Below, one piece after another: positions 40,321 to 47,937 of a DNA stretch of 47,937 bases. The notes under the pieces were generated by a model that was not told the origin of the DNA, made no database searches, and saw only the letters and a program-made list of their open reading frames with translations. Numbering within the stretch: the stretch's first letter is position 1; the number at the start of each line of letters is the position of its first letter. Origin of the DNA: Burkholderiales bacterium. Its GTDB lineage: Bacteria; Pseudomonadota; Gammaproteobacteria; Burkholderiales; UBA11063. The DNA lies in the NCBI GenBank assembly GCA_028693355.1, contig JAQUVM010000008.1:1-47937 (forward strand). The letters are read 5' to 3'. The position numbers and the translations under genes were made by a program.

Positions 40321-40923
40321 ATGGTAAATTTTATAGCTGAGAATCTTGCTATGCTTATGCGTGAGCATGGTTTGAGTGGGAATGATCTGAGCTTGCAGAT
40401 AAACATTCCAACAGCTACCATACAAAAATTACGCTCTGGCGATATTAGAAATCCTACAATAGAAACATTAGCTCCTATTGCAGAATATTTTAAATTGTCA
40501 TTAGATGAGTTAGTTCTTAGCAAACTGTCCGAAGTTCAAAATTCAAAAATTGAGTCCTCAAATCTTATAATTCCTTTGATTAAACTATCTGATATTAGCA
40601 ATTTTCCTAATTGTGATGTAGTTGAATATATTAGATATAGTTTTGGTGATGATGCTACAGATAAATTAGCAATAAAAGTTCAAGAGCTTGGTTTATTATT
40701 TGAATTAGGTAGTATTTTATTTGTGGATAAAAGTGCTTCTGCCAAAAATCAAGATTATGTGATTGTGAAACATCTGCATACTGGTAATATAAGTATAAAA
40801 AAAGTATTATTTGACGATGATTATTATTTAATGTCAATAGTTAAGGGCTTAGATAATAAGATGCTTGATATTAAAGATTATCATATATGTGGTGTAATTA
40901 TTTCTAGTTTAAATTTTTTCTGA
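40321..40923 (+). CDS. XRE-family regulator with degenerate S24 (LexA/CI-like) domain
   Basis: 200 residues. Helix-turn-helix at about 5-60 (NLAMLMREHGLSGNDLSLQINIPTATIQKLRSG). Residues about 85-200 resemble the S24 peptidase fold of CI/LexA repressors (GSILFVDKSASAKNQDYVIVK, ISIKKVLF). At the place of the catalytic Ser (VxGxSM) it reads VQELGLL, so self-cleavage looks lost although a Lys remains. It is first in a three-gene set with the receiver protein (15-base gap) and the kinase. Probably a DNA-binding repressor or activator of the neighbouring genes, including itself. Confidence 0.75.
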   Translation: MVNFIAENLAMLMREHGLSGNDLSLQINIPTATIQKLRSGDIRNPTIETLAPIAEYFKLSLDELVLSKLSEVQNSKIESSNLIIPLIKLSDISNFPNCDVVEYIRYSFGDDATDKLAIKVQELGLLFELGSILFVDKSASAKNQDYVIVKHLHTGNISIKKVLFDDDYYLMSIVKGLDNKMLDIKDYHICGVIISSLNFF

Positions 40924-40938
40924 TTTCATGAGGGGTTT

Positions 40939-41859
40939 ATGAATATCTTACCATTGTTTTACTTTAAAACAACAGTCGTGTGTCTTGATGATAATATAAT
41001 TATACCACTAGCAATTAAACATGCTCTAGAAGAGAGTTTTGAGGTAAAGATATTTAGCGATGTAGCTGAGTTTGCAAACAATATATGTGAATATGTGCCA
41101 AAAATAAAATTAGACATACTTAATGAGTTTGATGCTGAGTACAATAATGTTACACAAAAAACTGTTATTGAACTTGATTTAAATAAGATTCTAAAAATTG
41201 CAAATATAAAAGACAAGTTTCAAGAAATTAGCGTATTAGTTATTGATTATATTATGCCAGTTAAAAATGGTATAGAAATATGTAAAGAACTGAAACAGCA
41301 TAAATATAAAAAATTATTACTCACGGCAAGTAAAGACTACCAAGCTGGTCTGAATGCGATGAATCAAAATGTCATTGATATATTTTTAGATAAAAATGAC
41401 AGCAGCAATGATTTAATTTCACAAATTACTAATCTTTCATATGATTATTTTAATGATTTAACATTGCTTGCTAGACGACATTTAGAAGTAAATGAATATT
41501 TACCATTATCAGACAAAGTATTTATTGATTATTTCTTAAATTTTATGAATGACAATAAAATCTATGAGTATTATCTGATTGATAAAATTGGTAGCTTATT
41601 ATTGGTGGATAATAAGGGGCAAAAGTCAGTTTTAGTAGTTCATACAAATTCTTCTTTAGATGAATTTATTAAAAATTTTGGTGATATTGATGAGATTAGC
41701 GAAATTATAGAGCAAATCAAGCAACGTAAACAAATACCTTGGTTAGGAATTGGTATAGATAGTTTTAAAGATGCAACAGAATTAAAACAAGTTACTTATC
41801 AACCAAAAGCTCTACTTGGGCAAAAAGATTATTTTGTGTGTCATATAAACCATGAATAA
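40939..41859 (+). CDS. Response-regulator receiver protein with long insertion, no DNA-binding domain
   Basis: 306 residues, GAGGGG before the ATG. Receiver core: acidic pair Asp17/Asp18 (CLDDN), phospho-acceptor Asp103 (VLVIDYIMPVKNG), Thr129 (LLLTAS) and Lys152 (FLDKND). The gap between the acidic pair and the acceptor is about 85 residues instead of about 40, so there is an extra block of roughly 45 residues. The C-terminal 140 residues have no recognisable output motif. The long N-terminal spacing recalls LqsR of Legionella, whose acceptor is at a similar position from memory. It overlaps the kinase start by 8 bases. Confidence 0.8.
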   Translation: MNILPLFYFKTTVVCLDDNIIIPLAIKHALEESFEVKIFSDVAEFANNICEYVPKIKLDILNEFDAEYNNVTQKTVIELDLNKILKIANIKDKFQEISVLVIDYIMPVKNGIEICKELKQHKYKKLLLTASKDYQAGLNAMNQNVIDIFLDKNDSSNDLISQITNLSYDYFNDLTLLARRHLEVNEYLPLSDKVFIDYFLNFMNDNKIYEYYLIDKIGSLLLVDNKGQKSVLVVHTNSSLDEFIKNFGDIDEISEIIEQIKQRKQIPWLGIGIDSFKDATELKQVTYQPKALLGQKDYFVCHINHE

Positions 41860-43684
41860 AAGGATTTATTATCCTAGTATTTTTGTTGCAGTAAATTTTA
41901 TTTTTTTATTGTTAACCTCAATGGTCAGGGCTTTATCTGCAGATTGGCAGAATGCTATGGATCATGTTATACAAATTTACGAGCTATTAATTCATTGGGT
42001 GTTAATTTTCTATTGTTATAAAATTTATAGTAAAGCAACGCAAGATAAAGGTATTTTTAGATGGTTGTTACTTACTAATATTTTCTTTTTAGCTCATGAT
42101 TCTGCATTTTACTTTGGAATATTTAGATTTGCTGCTACTGGGTGGCTTGCTAGAACTTACTATCCAGTAGAGAGGATTTTAGTTAATAATTGTTGCTTCT
42201 CAGTATGGTTAGTATGTTTTAGTATTTTTATTTGTTCTATTTTATATAAGTATATTTTAGATCGGCAGAAGTTTTTACAATTATCAGTAGGGCTATTTGT
42301 ATTTAGCATGATTATTATTGGCTACTATTGGTTGCCCACACGTTTAAATACTGAAGTAATGGGGCGTGTACATTCTTTATATATTATATCTACATTGATT
42401 TTAGAATTCATGATTTTTGGTTTATGTTTGATTTGTTTAATATATACCAACTCTCGTCAGCTATTATTATTTCTTTCTGGAGTAATAATAATGATTGCTG
42501 GAGATTTTATTACCACATATGGTCGGATGGTGCAGCTTGAAGAGGCTTTCAAATATGGTGATTCAATTTGGTGCTTTGGAATATTGACTATATTATGGAG
42601 CTATGTAACGATTGTTAAATCAAACAGTTATCAATTAAAAGAATTAATTAGTACACCAAAAAACATTAAAAGCCAAGTTATTGCTTGTGTTTTATTAATT
42701 TGTGTTTCTACATTTATTATATCTTTTATTTTAGCCATTGAGCTTGGTGTAATAAACTCAAAATATACTGTAGTTTTTCCATTATTTATTATGCTATATT
42801 CGATTGTGCTTGCGATTTTATCAATCAAGCTAGGTTATGCTTTTGAGAGACCATTTTTACAAACAAAAGATAATATTTTAGCGCTCCTAAATAAAGATAA
42901 TAGTACAGTTAATGATAGATTTTATAGCGATGAATTTCAGAGCTTACATAAGTTTATTGAGCAAGCTTTTGTTATAAAAGATAAACAAGATCTATTATAT
43001 AAAACCTTTGGAAATACAGCTGCAAGTGCTGTACATGATATGGTGTCACCAATCAATGCACTCAAAATTATCATTAAAAAACTAAACCCAAATAATCATG
43101 GACATAATGATTTACAATTATTTGATAAAGCGATAGAGCAAATTCAAACTATTACTAATAATATCCTTACTCAGTACCATGAAATAGATGTTAAAGAATT
43201 TACTAGTGCAATTTATGGTGACATCACACGCCCATCTTATTTTGTGATAAATACACTGATTAGGCAGTTGATTTATAACAAAAAACTAGAGTATGAAAAT
43301 ACAAACGTGGTTTTGTCTTATCATGATGGTATTATTCCAATATGGATACGAGCATCTCATTTAATGATGATGAGAATATTATCTAATTTAATAAATAATG
43401 CTTATGAAAGTAATGCAAATAATATACAAATAAATGTGCAGATGCTAGAAAATGAATCAAATACAATTATTGAAATTATAGATAATGGTGAGGGTATTCC
43501 TTCAGAACTTATTGAACAAGTAAAATCTGGTAAAAGCTTAAAACATAAGGGTCTTGGTTTAGGATTATCTAGTGCTATACAGTATGTAAATAGCTTAGAT
43601 GGTGTTGTAATAATTAAATCAGATGTTGCTGTAGGTACAACAGTAACGATAAAACTTCCGACGGTGATATTACCCTTACCTTAA
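41852..43684 (+). CDS. Multi-pass membrane sensor histidine kinase
   Basis: 610 residues. Nine to ten hydrophobic helices fill about 7-328, without a large periplasmic loop, which suits sensing of membrane-soluble or intramembrane signals. The H-box is VHDMVSPINAL with His395, the N-box NLINNAYESNAN, G1 DNGEGIP, and G2 KGLGLGLSSA. It presumably phosphorylates the overlapping receiver protein. The last codons (KLPTVILPLP) match, at DNA level, a stretch in the front cassettes of both lipoprotein genes. Confidence 0.88.
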   Translation: MNKRIYYPSIFVAVNFIFLLLTSMVRALSADWQNAMDHVIQIYELLIHWVLIFYCYKIYSKATQDKGIFRWLLLTNIFFLAHDSAFYFGIFRFAATGWLARTYYPVERILVNNCCFSVWLVCFSIFICSILYKYILDRQKFLQLSVGLFVFSMIIIGYYWLPTRLNTEVMGRVHSLYIISTLILEFMIFGLCLICLIYTNSRQLLLFLSGVIIMIAGDFITTYGRMVQLEEAFKYGDSIWCFGILTILWSYVTIVKSNSYQLKELISTPKNIKSQVIACVLLICVSTFIISFILAIELGVINSKYTVVFPLFIMLYSIVLAILSIKLGYAFERPFLQTKDNILALLNKDNSTVNDRFYSDEFQSLHKFIEQAFVIKDKQDLLYKTFGNTAASAVHDMVSPINALKIIIKKLNPNNHGHNDLQLFDKAIEQIQTITNNILTQYHEIDVKEFTSAIYGDITRPSYFVINTLIRQLIYNKKLEYENTNVVLSYHDGIIPIWIRASHLMMMRILSNLINNAYESNANNIQINVQMLENESNTIIEIIDNGEGIPSELIEQVKSGKSLKHKGLGLGLSSAIQYVNSLDGVVIIKSDVAVGTTVTIKLPTVILPLP

Positions 43685-43690
43685 TCTTGG
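43651..43690 (+). repeat. Short repeat at the kinase 3' end, shared with both lipoprotein cassettes
   Basis: The segment with CTTCCGACGGTG then CCCTTA is matched at about 38101-38140 (CTCCCGACGGTG) and 45423-45460 (CTTCCGACGGTG). All three read K-L-P-T-V-(I/F)-L-P-L in one frame, and only here does that frame belong to an intact gene. Confidence 0.65.
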
Positions 43691-43985
43691 ACTTTGAATG
43701 GTAATCTTGTGGATCCAAATAATTACCTGATAATACTAATGTAGAAAAAATATCATCAAATAATAATTTGAATTCAATTTTATATTAAGCTTAAATTATA
43801 TTTAAATTATATCAGAAATCAGAAGTAGCTAAATACTATATAAATATTTAGTTAGAAGTAAATTTATTTTTTTGATTGTATATTTTAATAAAGCAAGTTA
43901 CAATGTACACTAGGTGAGTAATTTGACTAAAGTTTAATTACTGTTTAGTAATACGTAAGAATGAAATTAGTTAGATATTAGAAAA
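43685..43985. other. Intergenic region after the kinase gene
   Basis: Holds the lipoprotein-gene remnant described separately. The right part (43850-43985) is plain AT-rich sequence that should contain the promoter of the AlbA_2 gene. Confidence 0.5.
43691..43840 (+). pseudogene. Decayed fragment of a third MACPF-like lipoprotein gene
   Basis: Bases 43810-43837 match 39505-39532 of lipoprotein gene 1 at 26 of 28 positions, reading YQKSEVAKY against YQKSAVAQY in the same frame. The frame continues with a Lys two residues upstream in both and stops soon after. TGGTAATC near 43699 may match the region near 39342. No open frame of useful length remains. It is a scrap rather than a gene. Confidence 0.6.
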
Positions 43986-45356
43986 ATGAATCTGCTTGAG
44001 TTGCTCCAATTTGGTGAAAGTTATCATCAAGAATTTAAAGAATCAATTGATAAATCTTTAGTCCGTGAAGTATGCGCATTTGCTAATGCTTCTGGTGGAA
44101 AGATTTTTATTGGCGTGACTGATGACGGAGAAATTAAAGGAGTTGAATTTGATAATGAAACTCGCTCACGACTTCAAGATAGTATAAATAATATTGAACC
44201 ATCGTTGTTGGTAGATATAAAGTACCAAGATGCTATAATAATTGTTACTATACCAGAGAGTAAAAACAAACCGCACGCTTGCAAAGATGGGTTTTTTCTG
44301 CGTATTGGTCCAAATAGCCAAAAGCTAACTCGTAATCAGATTATTGAATTCTTTCAAACAGAAGGATTAATTCATTTTGATGAGCTAATCCATAGTAAAG
44401 CTCATTATCCTCAAAATTTTTCTATTGATAAATATAATAAATTTATTGAATTAGCACGTATATCTAATAAGATAGATAGTGTTGATATATTACAAAATTT
44501 ATCTTGCCTTAATAATCATTATTTGACTAATGCAGGTGTATTATTTTTTAGTAATAGTAATGAATTTATGATTATGCAATCAAAAATTTCAGCAATATTA
44601 TTTCAAGGTACAAAAAATGTTACTATACTTGACCGCAAAGATTTCTGCAATGATATAGTAAGTAATATTGAAGATAGTATAGTTTTTTTACGTAAACATT
44701 TAAATGTATCTTATAAAATAGAGCATCTGCAACGTGAAGAAATTTTAGAGATTCCGGAAGTTGCATTGCGTGAAGCACTAATTAATGCTGTATGTCACCG
44801 AGATTATTTTGAAAAGGGTGCTAATGTAACTATTTCAATTTTTTCTAATAGAGTTGAAATAAGTAATCCAGGTGGCCTTCCATCTGGTTTGCCTGTAGAG
44901 TTATTTGGTAGAAAAAGTGTTACCAGAAATCCAATCATAGCAGACTTATTACACAGGATTGGTTTTATTGAAAAAATAGGGACTGGTATTCAACGGATTA
45001 AAGATTCTATAGAACAAACTCAATATATTACAGTAGAGTTTGAGATTAGTCAGCAATGGTTTACAACGATTTTTTATAGAAATTCAGATAATGTCACCGA
45101 TAATGTCACCGATAATGTCACCGATAATGTCACCGATAATGTCACCGATAATGTCACCGATAAAATAAGTTTGCGCCAATCTAAGATATTAGCATTAATG
45201 AGAGATAATCCAAAGATTTCAAGTACTGAATTAGCTGAGAAATTAGAAGTATCTAAAAGAACTATTTTGCGTGATATTGAAAAATTAAAAAATACTAATA
45301 TCATGAGAGTTGGTAATGAACGTGATGGTGTTTGGGAAATTATTGAACAAAAATAA
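43986..45356 (+). CDS. AlbA_2 (Schlafen-type) / HATPase_c_4 transcriptional regulator with DNVT repeats
   Basis: 456 residues. AlbA_2/divergent AAA domain at about 8-125 (YHQEFKESIDKSLVREVCAF, ASGGKIFIGVTDDGEIKGV). A GHKL-like HATPase_c_4 domain at about 255-345 (ALREALINAVCHRDY, NRVEISNPGGLP, RNPIIADLLHRIGFIEKIGTG). Six DNVT units at 368-391, then an HTH_11-type winged helix (about 398-440, STELAEKLEVSKRTILRDIEKL). Such proteins are often called RecG-like regulators and occur next to mobile or defence genes. The target is unknown. It lies between the kinase and lipoprotein 2 and may regulate them. Confidence 0.85.
   Translation: MNLLELLQFGESYHQEFKESIDKSLVREVCAFANASGGKIFIGVTDDGEIKGVEFDNETRSRLQDSINNIEPSLLVDIKYQDAIIIVTIPESKNKPHACKDGFFLRIGPNSQKLTRNQIIEFFQTEGLIHFDELIHSKAHYPQNFSIDKYNKFIELARISNKIDSVDILQNLSCLNNHYLTNAGVLFFSNSNEFMIMQSKISAILFQGTKNVTILDRKDFCNDIVSNIEDSIVFLRKHLNVSYKIEHLQREEILEIPEVALREALINAVCHRDYFEKGANVTISIFSNRVEISNPGGLPSGLPVELFGRKSVTRNPIIADLLHRIGFIEKIGTGIQRIKDSIEQTQYITVEFEISQQWFTTIFYRNSDNVTDNVTDNVTDNVTDNVTDNVTDKISLRQSKILALMRDNPKISSTELAEKLEVSKRTILRDIEKLKNTNIMRVGNERDGVWEIIEQK
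45087..45158 (+). repeat. Six perfect 12-bp tandem repeats inside the AlbA_2 gene
   Basis: GATAATGTCACC is repeated six times without change and encodes DNVT. As 12 is a multiple of 3, copy-number change would alter linker length without breaking the frame. Confidence 0.95.
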
Positions 45357-45389
45357 GAGTATTACCTTGTATTATTAATTTTGTAATGT

Positions 45390-45413
45390 AAAAGTGCCCG
45401 TTGTGGCACTTTT
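45390..45413 (+). terminator. Rho-independent terminator at the left edge of cassette copy 2
   Basis: AAAAGTGCC (45390-45398) and GGCACTTTT (45405-45413), the same hairpin as at 38068. It ends the AlbA_2 gene. Confidence 0.85.
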
Positions 45414-45857
45414 GTTATTTAAAACTTCCGACGGTGTTCTTGCCCTTATCTTAGTCATAGAATGCTTGTTTGTGTTGCATTTGCCTACGTGATGTGGATT
45501 AATTTATATTTATTGGGTGTTTTGTATCATATAATCTTGATTTTGGTTTTCTTTTAATATTAAAATACATGTATGTGTGGATTAGAATAGTTGCTTTCGT
45601 ATTTTTTGCTAAATATGTGGTGGTTGTGTCTAATTTAATATGCTATATATTTTAATTTGATTGTTATTTATCTTTATAAAGTATTTTATGAATATAGGTA
45701 AATAATAATTTATATATTATAAGGGAGTTGAATGAAAAAGATATGTATGCTCCTTGCTAGCTCAGGACTAACATTAAGTATTGTAGGTTGTAACGAGGGA
45801 AACACTCCACAAACAACACAGACTAAAAACTCTCTTCAAAAATCAGATGTTTCAAAG
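45390..45857 (+). repeat. Front cassette copy 2 (terminator, leader, lipoprotein signal)
   Basis: Second copy of the repeat at 38068-38535, same offset throughout. A block of about 30 bases around TTTATTGGGTG...TATAATC (TATAAT at 45530-45535) is identical in both and is the best promoter candidate, which would leave a leader of nearly 200 bases. Confidence 0.92.
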
Positions 45858-47393
45858 GCTTTATTAGCAAAACGTGCTTATTTTACTTCCGATGAGAATT
45901 ATGATAAAGCATTCAAACAAAAATTTGGTAGTGAGAATAGCCCATTAGATGGGATGGTGCCGGGGACTGGGTGGTCAACAGATGCAGAGCATATTGCTCC
46001 AAATATATGTTTTAATACTTCTCAGGTAATTAGAGATGGCGCTACTTCGACATTGCGTTCTGAGTATTTGCTAGATCAATCTAAATTAACTGATTTCTTA
46101 AATTTAAGCTCAACAATAAATGGTGGTTGGGGTTCTTTTGGTATAAATGCAACTATGAATTATATCAAAGAAACCAATTCTAATAACTTATCGGCTTCGT
46201 ATAATTTTGTTGAGAAAATTTCGCGTAAAGTTAATGTCAAATATCCGTTAAGTGTAAGTAAACTACTAAATACAGATGGACAAGATGCTTATGACGGCGG
46301 TGATAATCCTAAATTTAGACTGTTTTGTGGAGATAGGTTAATTAGCAGCTATAGCGAAGGAGCTTTTATTATAGCTAATATTCAAGTCCAATTGGCTGAT
46401 AAATTTCAAAAACAACAATTTGATGCGCACATAGGCGCTAATTTTGGTGGTTTTAGTGAATTATCTGCAAAAATCAGCAGCATTAAAACACAGTATAATT
46501 TGCATGGAAAGATAATTATTTCTGCATTTCAGCTTGGCGGTGATCCGACACAGCTATCTAAAGTCATGCCAACAACTATGTCATGTAGTTTTGATGATAT
46601 GGCAGCATGTGATAAATTATATAATACTGGCTTATCAGATTATTTAAAGAACTCTTTACCAAATCAATTTACGAAAGATTCAGCATTTACACCAATTGGC
46701 GATGTGCAATTAAGTCCTATGTTACTTGACGATGATTATAACATGGAGTTAGCACCCACATATGTAACAGAGGATGTTAAAATTGCTCGCAATCAGTTAC
46801 TAACTTATGAATCACAAAATCAGGCTAATTATCAAGCATTATCAGCAGTATTCAATAATTATCCTGTGCCATTAGATGCTGGATTCAAGTCTCAAGTCCA
46901 GAATGCAGTAAATATTGCATATGGTAACATTGTGAAGTTGCAAAACTCTACAGATTGTTGGAGTGCTCCCAATAGATGTATTAAAACTCGTGATAATATC
47001 AAATCTAGTTTACTTGAACAGCCAAATAAGAATTTGATAAGTGGTTTTAATGATAAGCAGTTCTCAATTTCTAGTAATTGGAGAAATGGTGGTTTTAATG
47101 CAGTTTTTTATCCAACTTCAAATATACATCTTTGGGTTTTAAATTCTAATAAAGTAGACACCTCTAGATTTTATTATCCTTTAAGCGGTAATGGTAATGG
47201 CTTTGCCTTTAACGGTATTGCTCATGACAGAAATGGTACAAAAGATGGTGAATACATGATATATCTGGAGAATACTAAATGGTATGTACGTTGGCATTAT
47301 TATTGTTGTGGTTATGATAGATATGAATACTACCCAGCAAATGTTGATGTAGAAAAATCTTATGCAGATTTATATAATAAAGTATTAAATTAA
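45732..47393 (+). CDS. Large lipoprotein with MACPF-like signature, copy 2 (candidate pore-forming effector)
   Basis: 553 residues. The signal and first 37 residues are almost identical to copy 1 (lipidated Cys20). After that the bodies diverge, yet they align by landmarks: WGSF at 133-136, C-G-D-R-L at 199-203 with x6 and G-A at 210-211, the LGGDPTQLS and CSFDDMAACD segments. The C-terminus (about 440-553) is unlike copy 1, rich in Tyr/Trp/Asn and has a Cys-Cys pair (HYYCCGYDRY), suggesting a different binding domain. Proposed as a paralogous exported, lipid-anchored effector. MACPF membership is an inference from the motif spacing. Confidence 0.65.
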   Translation: MKKICMLLASSGLTLSIVGCNEGNTPQTTQTKNSLQKSDVSKALLAKRAYFTSDENYDKAFKQKFGSENSPLDGMVPGTGWSTDAEHIAPNICFNTSQVIRDGATSTLRSEYLLDQSKLTDFLNLSSTINGGWGSFGINATMNYIKETNSNNLSASYNFVEKISRKVNVKYPLSVSKLLNTDGQDAYDGGDNPKFRLFCGDRLISSYSEGAFIIANIQVQLADKFQKQQFDAHIGANFGGFSELSAKISSIKTQYNLHGKIIISAFQLGGDPTQLSKVMPTTMSCSFDDMAACDKLYNTGLSDYLKNSLPNQFTKDSAFTPIGDVQLSPMLLDDDYNMELAPTYVTEDVKIARNQLLTYESQNQANYQALSAVFNNYPVPLDAGFKSQVQNAVNIAYGNIVKLQNSTDCWSAPNRCIKTRDNIKSSLLEQPNKNLISGFNDKQFSISSNWRNGGFNAVFYPTSNIHLWVLNSNKVDTSRFYYPLSGNGNGFAFNGIAHDRNGTKDGEYMIYLENTKWYVRWHYYCCGYDRYEYYPANVDVEKSYADLYNKVLN

Positions 47394-47765
47394 AAAGTGA
47401 GGTAATTAAAGTTTGTTAAATCTAACTAATTTTAATATATAGTGAAAATGCATAGATATTTTTGTTTTTATAATTGAATCTAAATTCACATTCTTTTACG
47501 CGTGAATTGAATGTGCTTTTAGATATTAGATGAAACGTAATAAATATTATTATTTTGTGAACCATAATATTGTACTCTAATTATTTATTCTCAAGCATAT
47601 TATAGTTTATCTAGTTGCTAATAATATAAATATAATCAGTTATTATTTTATAATGGTAAAATGATGGTAAGTTTGGTAAATTTTGTTTGTGTTGTACTAA
47701 GGTAGCAACGCTAGCAATTAACTATTTTTAGAGTATATATTAATTGTTCATTTAAGGGCCTATAG
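47394..47765. other. Intergenic region before gmd
   Basis: 372 AT-rich bases. A perfect 8-bp-stem-like stretch near 47487-47505 (ATTCACATTC...GAATTGAATGTG) could be a hairpin. It also has the AAGCATATTATAG motif seen after lipoprotein 1. No ORF is worth calling. The gmd promoter is presumed to be here. Confidence 0.4.
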
Positions 47766-47937
47766 TTGAAAAAAGTAGCATTAATAACAGGTATAAACGG
47801 TCAAGATGGGTCGTACTTAGCTGAGTTTTTGATTGACAAAGGCTATGAAGTGCATGGTATTTTGCGTCGTAGCTCAATATTTAATACTCAACGAATAGAG
47901 CATTTGTATATAGATGATTTAATCGAAGATATGCATA
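47766..47937 (+). CDS. gmd: GDP-mannose 4,6-dehydratase, N-terminal part (cut by window edge)
   Basis: Makes GDP-4-keto-6-deoxymannose for fucose, rhamnose or perosamine-type sugars. TTG start with AAGGG seven bases upstream. The 57 residues seen include the nucleotide-binding [19 protein letters not shown] (Gly-x-x-Gly) and VHGILRRSS followed by NTQRIEHLY, all conserved in Gmd. It suggests that a surface-polysaccharide cluster continues downstream. Confidence 0.9.
   Translation, partial: MKKVALITGINGQDGSYLAEFLIDKGYEVHGILRRSSIFNTQRIEHLYIDDLIEDMH

Noticed and set aside
45074..45304. Minus-strand frame with Ser-Val-Thr-Leu repeats
   Set aside because: Shadow of the 12-bp tandem repeat in the AlbA_2 gene.
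40321..45356. Prophage or defence island reading of the XRE/S24 and AlbA_2 genes
   Set aside because: No integrase, structural phage gene, nuclease or attachment repeat was seen.

Overview
The window is AT-rich (about one third GC by eye), densely coded bacterial chromosome. Gram-negative marks are an RND pump, two Kdo2-lipid A-type acyltransferases, lipoproteins and a type IV pilus secretin. The complete atpIBEFHAGDC operon, the pilMNOPQ-aroK block and paired LpxL-type acyltransferases suggest a beta/gamma-proteobacterium. An AT-rich relative of the Neisseriales is my best guess, made from gene content alone. I found no rRNA, tRNA, CRISPR array, insertion sequence or prophage.

Layout. 1-1924: end of an RND efflux pump plus a small membrane protein built from three similar units. 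2016-6897: a set that looks like stress functions: type II NADH dehydrogenase (apparently starting at ATT), a YghA-like SDR, an alkyladenine DNA glycosylase, a ChaB protein, a YqjD/DUF883 protein, a YqjE/holin-like protein and a small hydrophilic protein. 7259-8059: a PAS/LuxR-type protein. 8251-11994: Entner-Doudoroff genes edd, an eda paralogue lacking the catalytic residues, the true eda, then apt. 12151-13125: TPR/LysM lipoprotein. 13137-22630: a ten-gene minus-strand run (recN, nadK, peptidyl-prolyl isomerase, glutamine amidotransferase-like hydrolase, metF of a type I associate with Bacteroidota, PAP2 phosphatase, prmC, hexapeptide acetyltransferase, hemolysin III-like protein, two acyltransferases). 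22801-24009: dicarboxylate symporter. 24177-31065: ATP synthase. 31164-31361: Ser/Ala/Thr-rich lipoprotein. 31422-36748: pilMNOPQ-aroK. 36909-38024: glutamate-cysteine ligase-like enzyme. 38068-47393: accessory island. 47766-end: start of gmd, probably the edge of a surface-polysaccharide region.

The accessory island is the most unusual part. Two large lipoprotein genes (38410-40017, 45732-47393) share a nearly identical 450-470 bp front: terminator hairpin, about 310 bp of leader and the signal peptide. Their mature bodies differ strongly. Both bodies carry a degenerate MACPF-like signature (C-G-D-x-x-x6-G-A) and are candidate pore-forming or surface effector proteins. Between them lie a tightly packed operon (XRE/S24-like regulator, receiver protein with a long insertion, multi-pass sensor histidine kinase) and an AlbA_2/Schlafen-type regulator with a 12-bp tandem repeat. 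Just after the kinase gene is a scrap of a third lipoprotein gene, and the last codons of the kinase resemble a short stretch in the front cassette of both lipoprotein genes. I read this as a repeatedly recombined cassette in which one expression and export module is joined to different effector bodies next to a dedicated signalling operon. Function is inferred, not shown.
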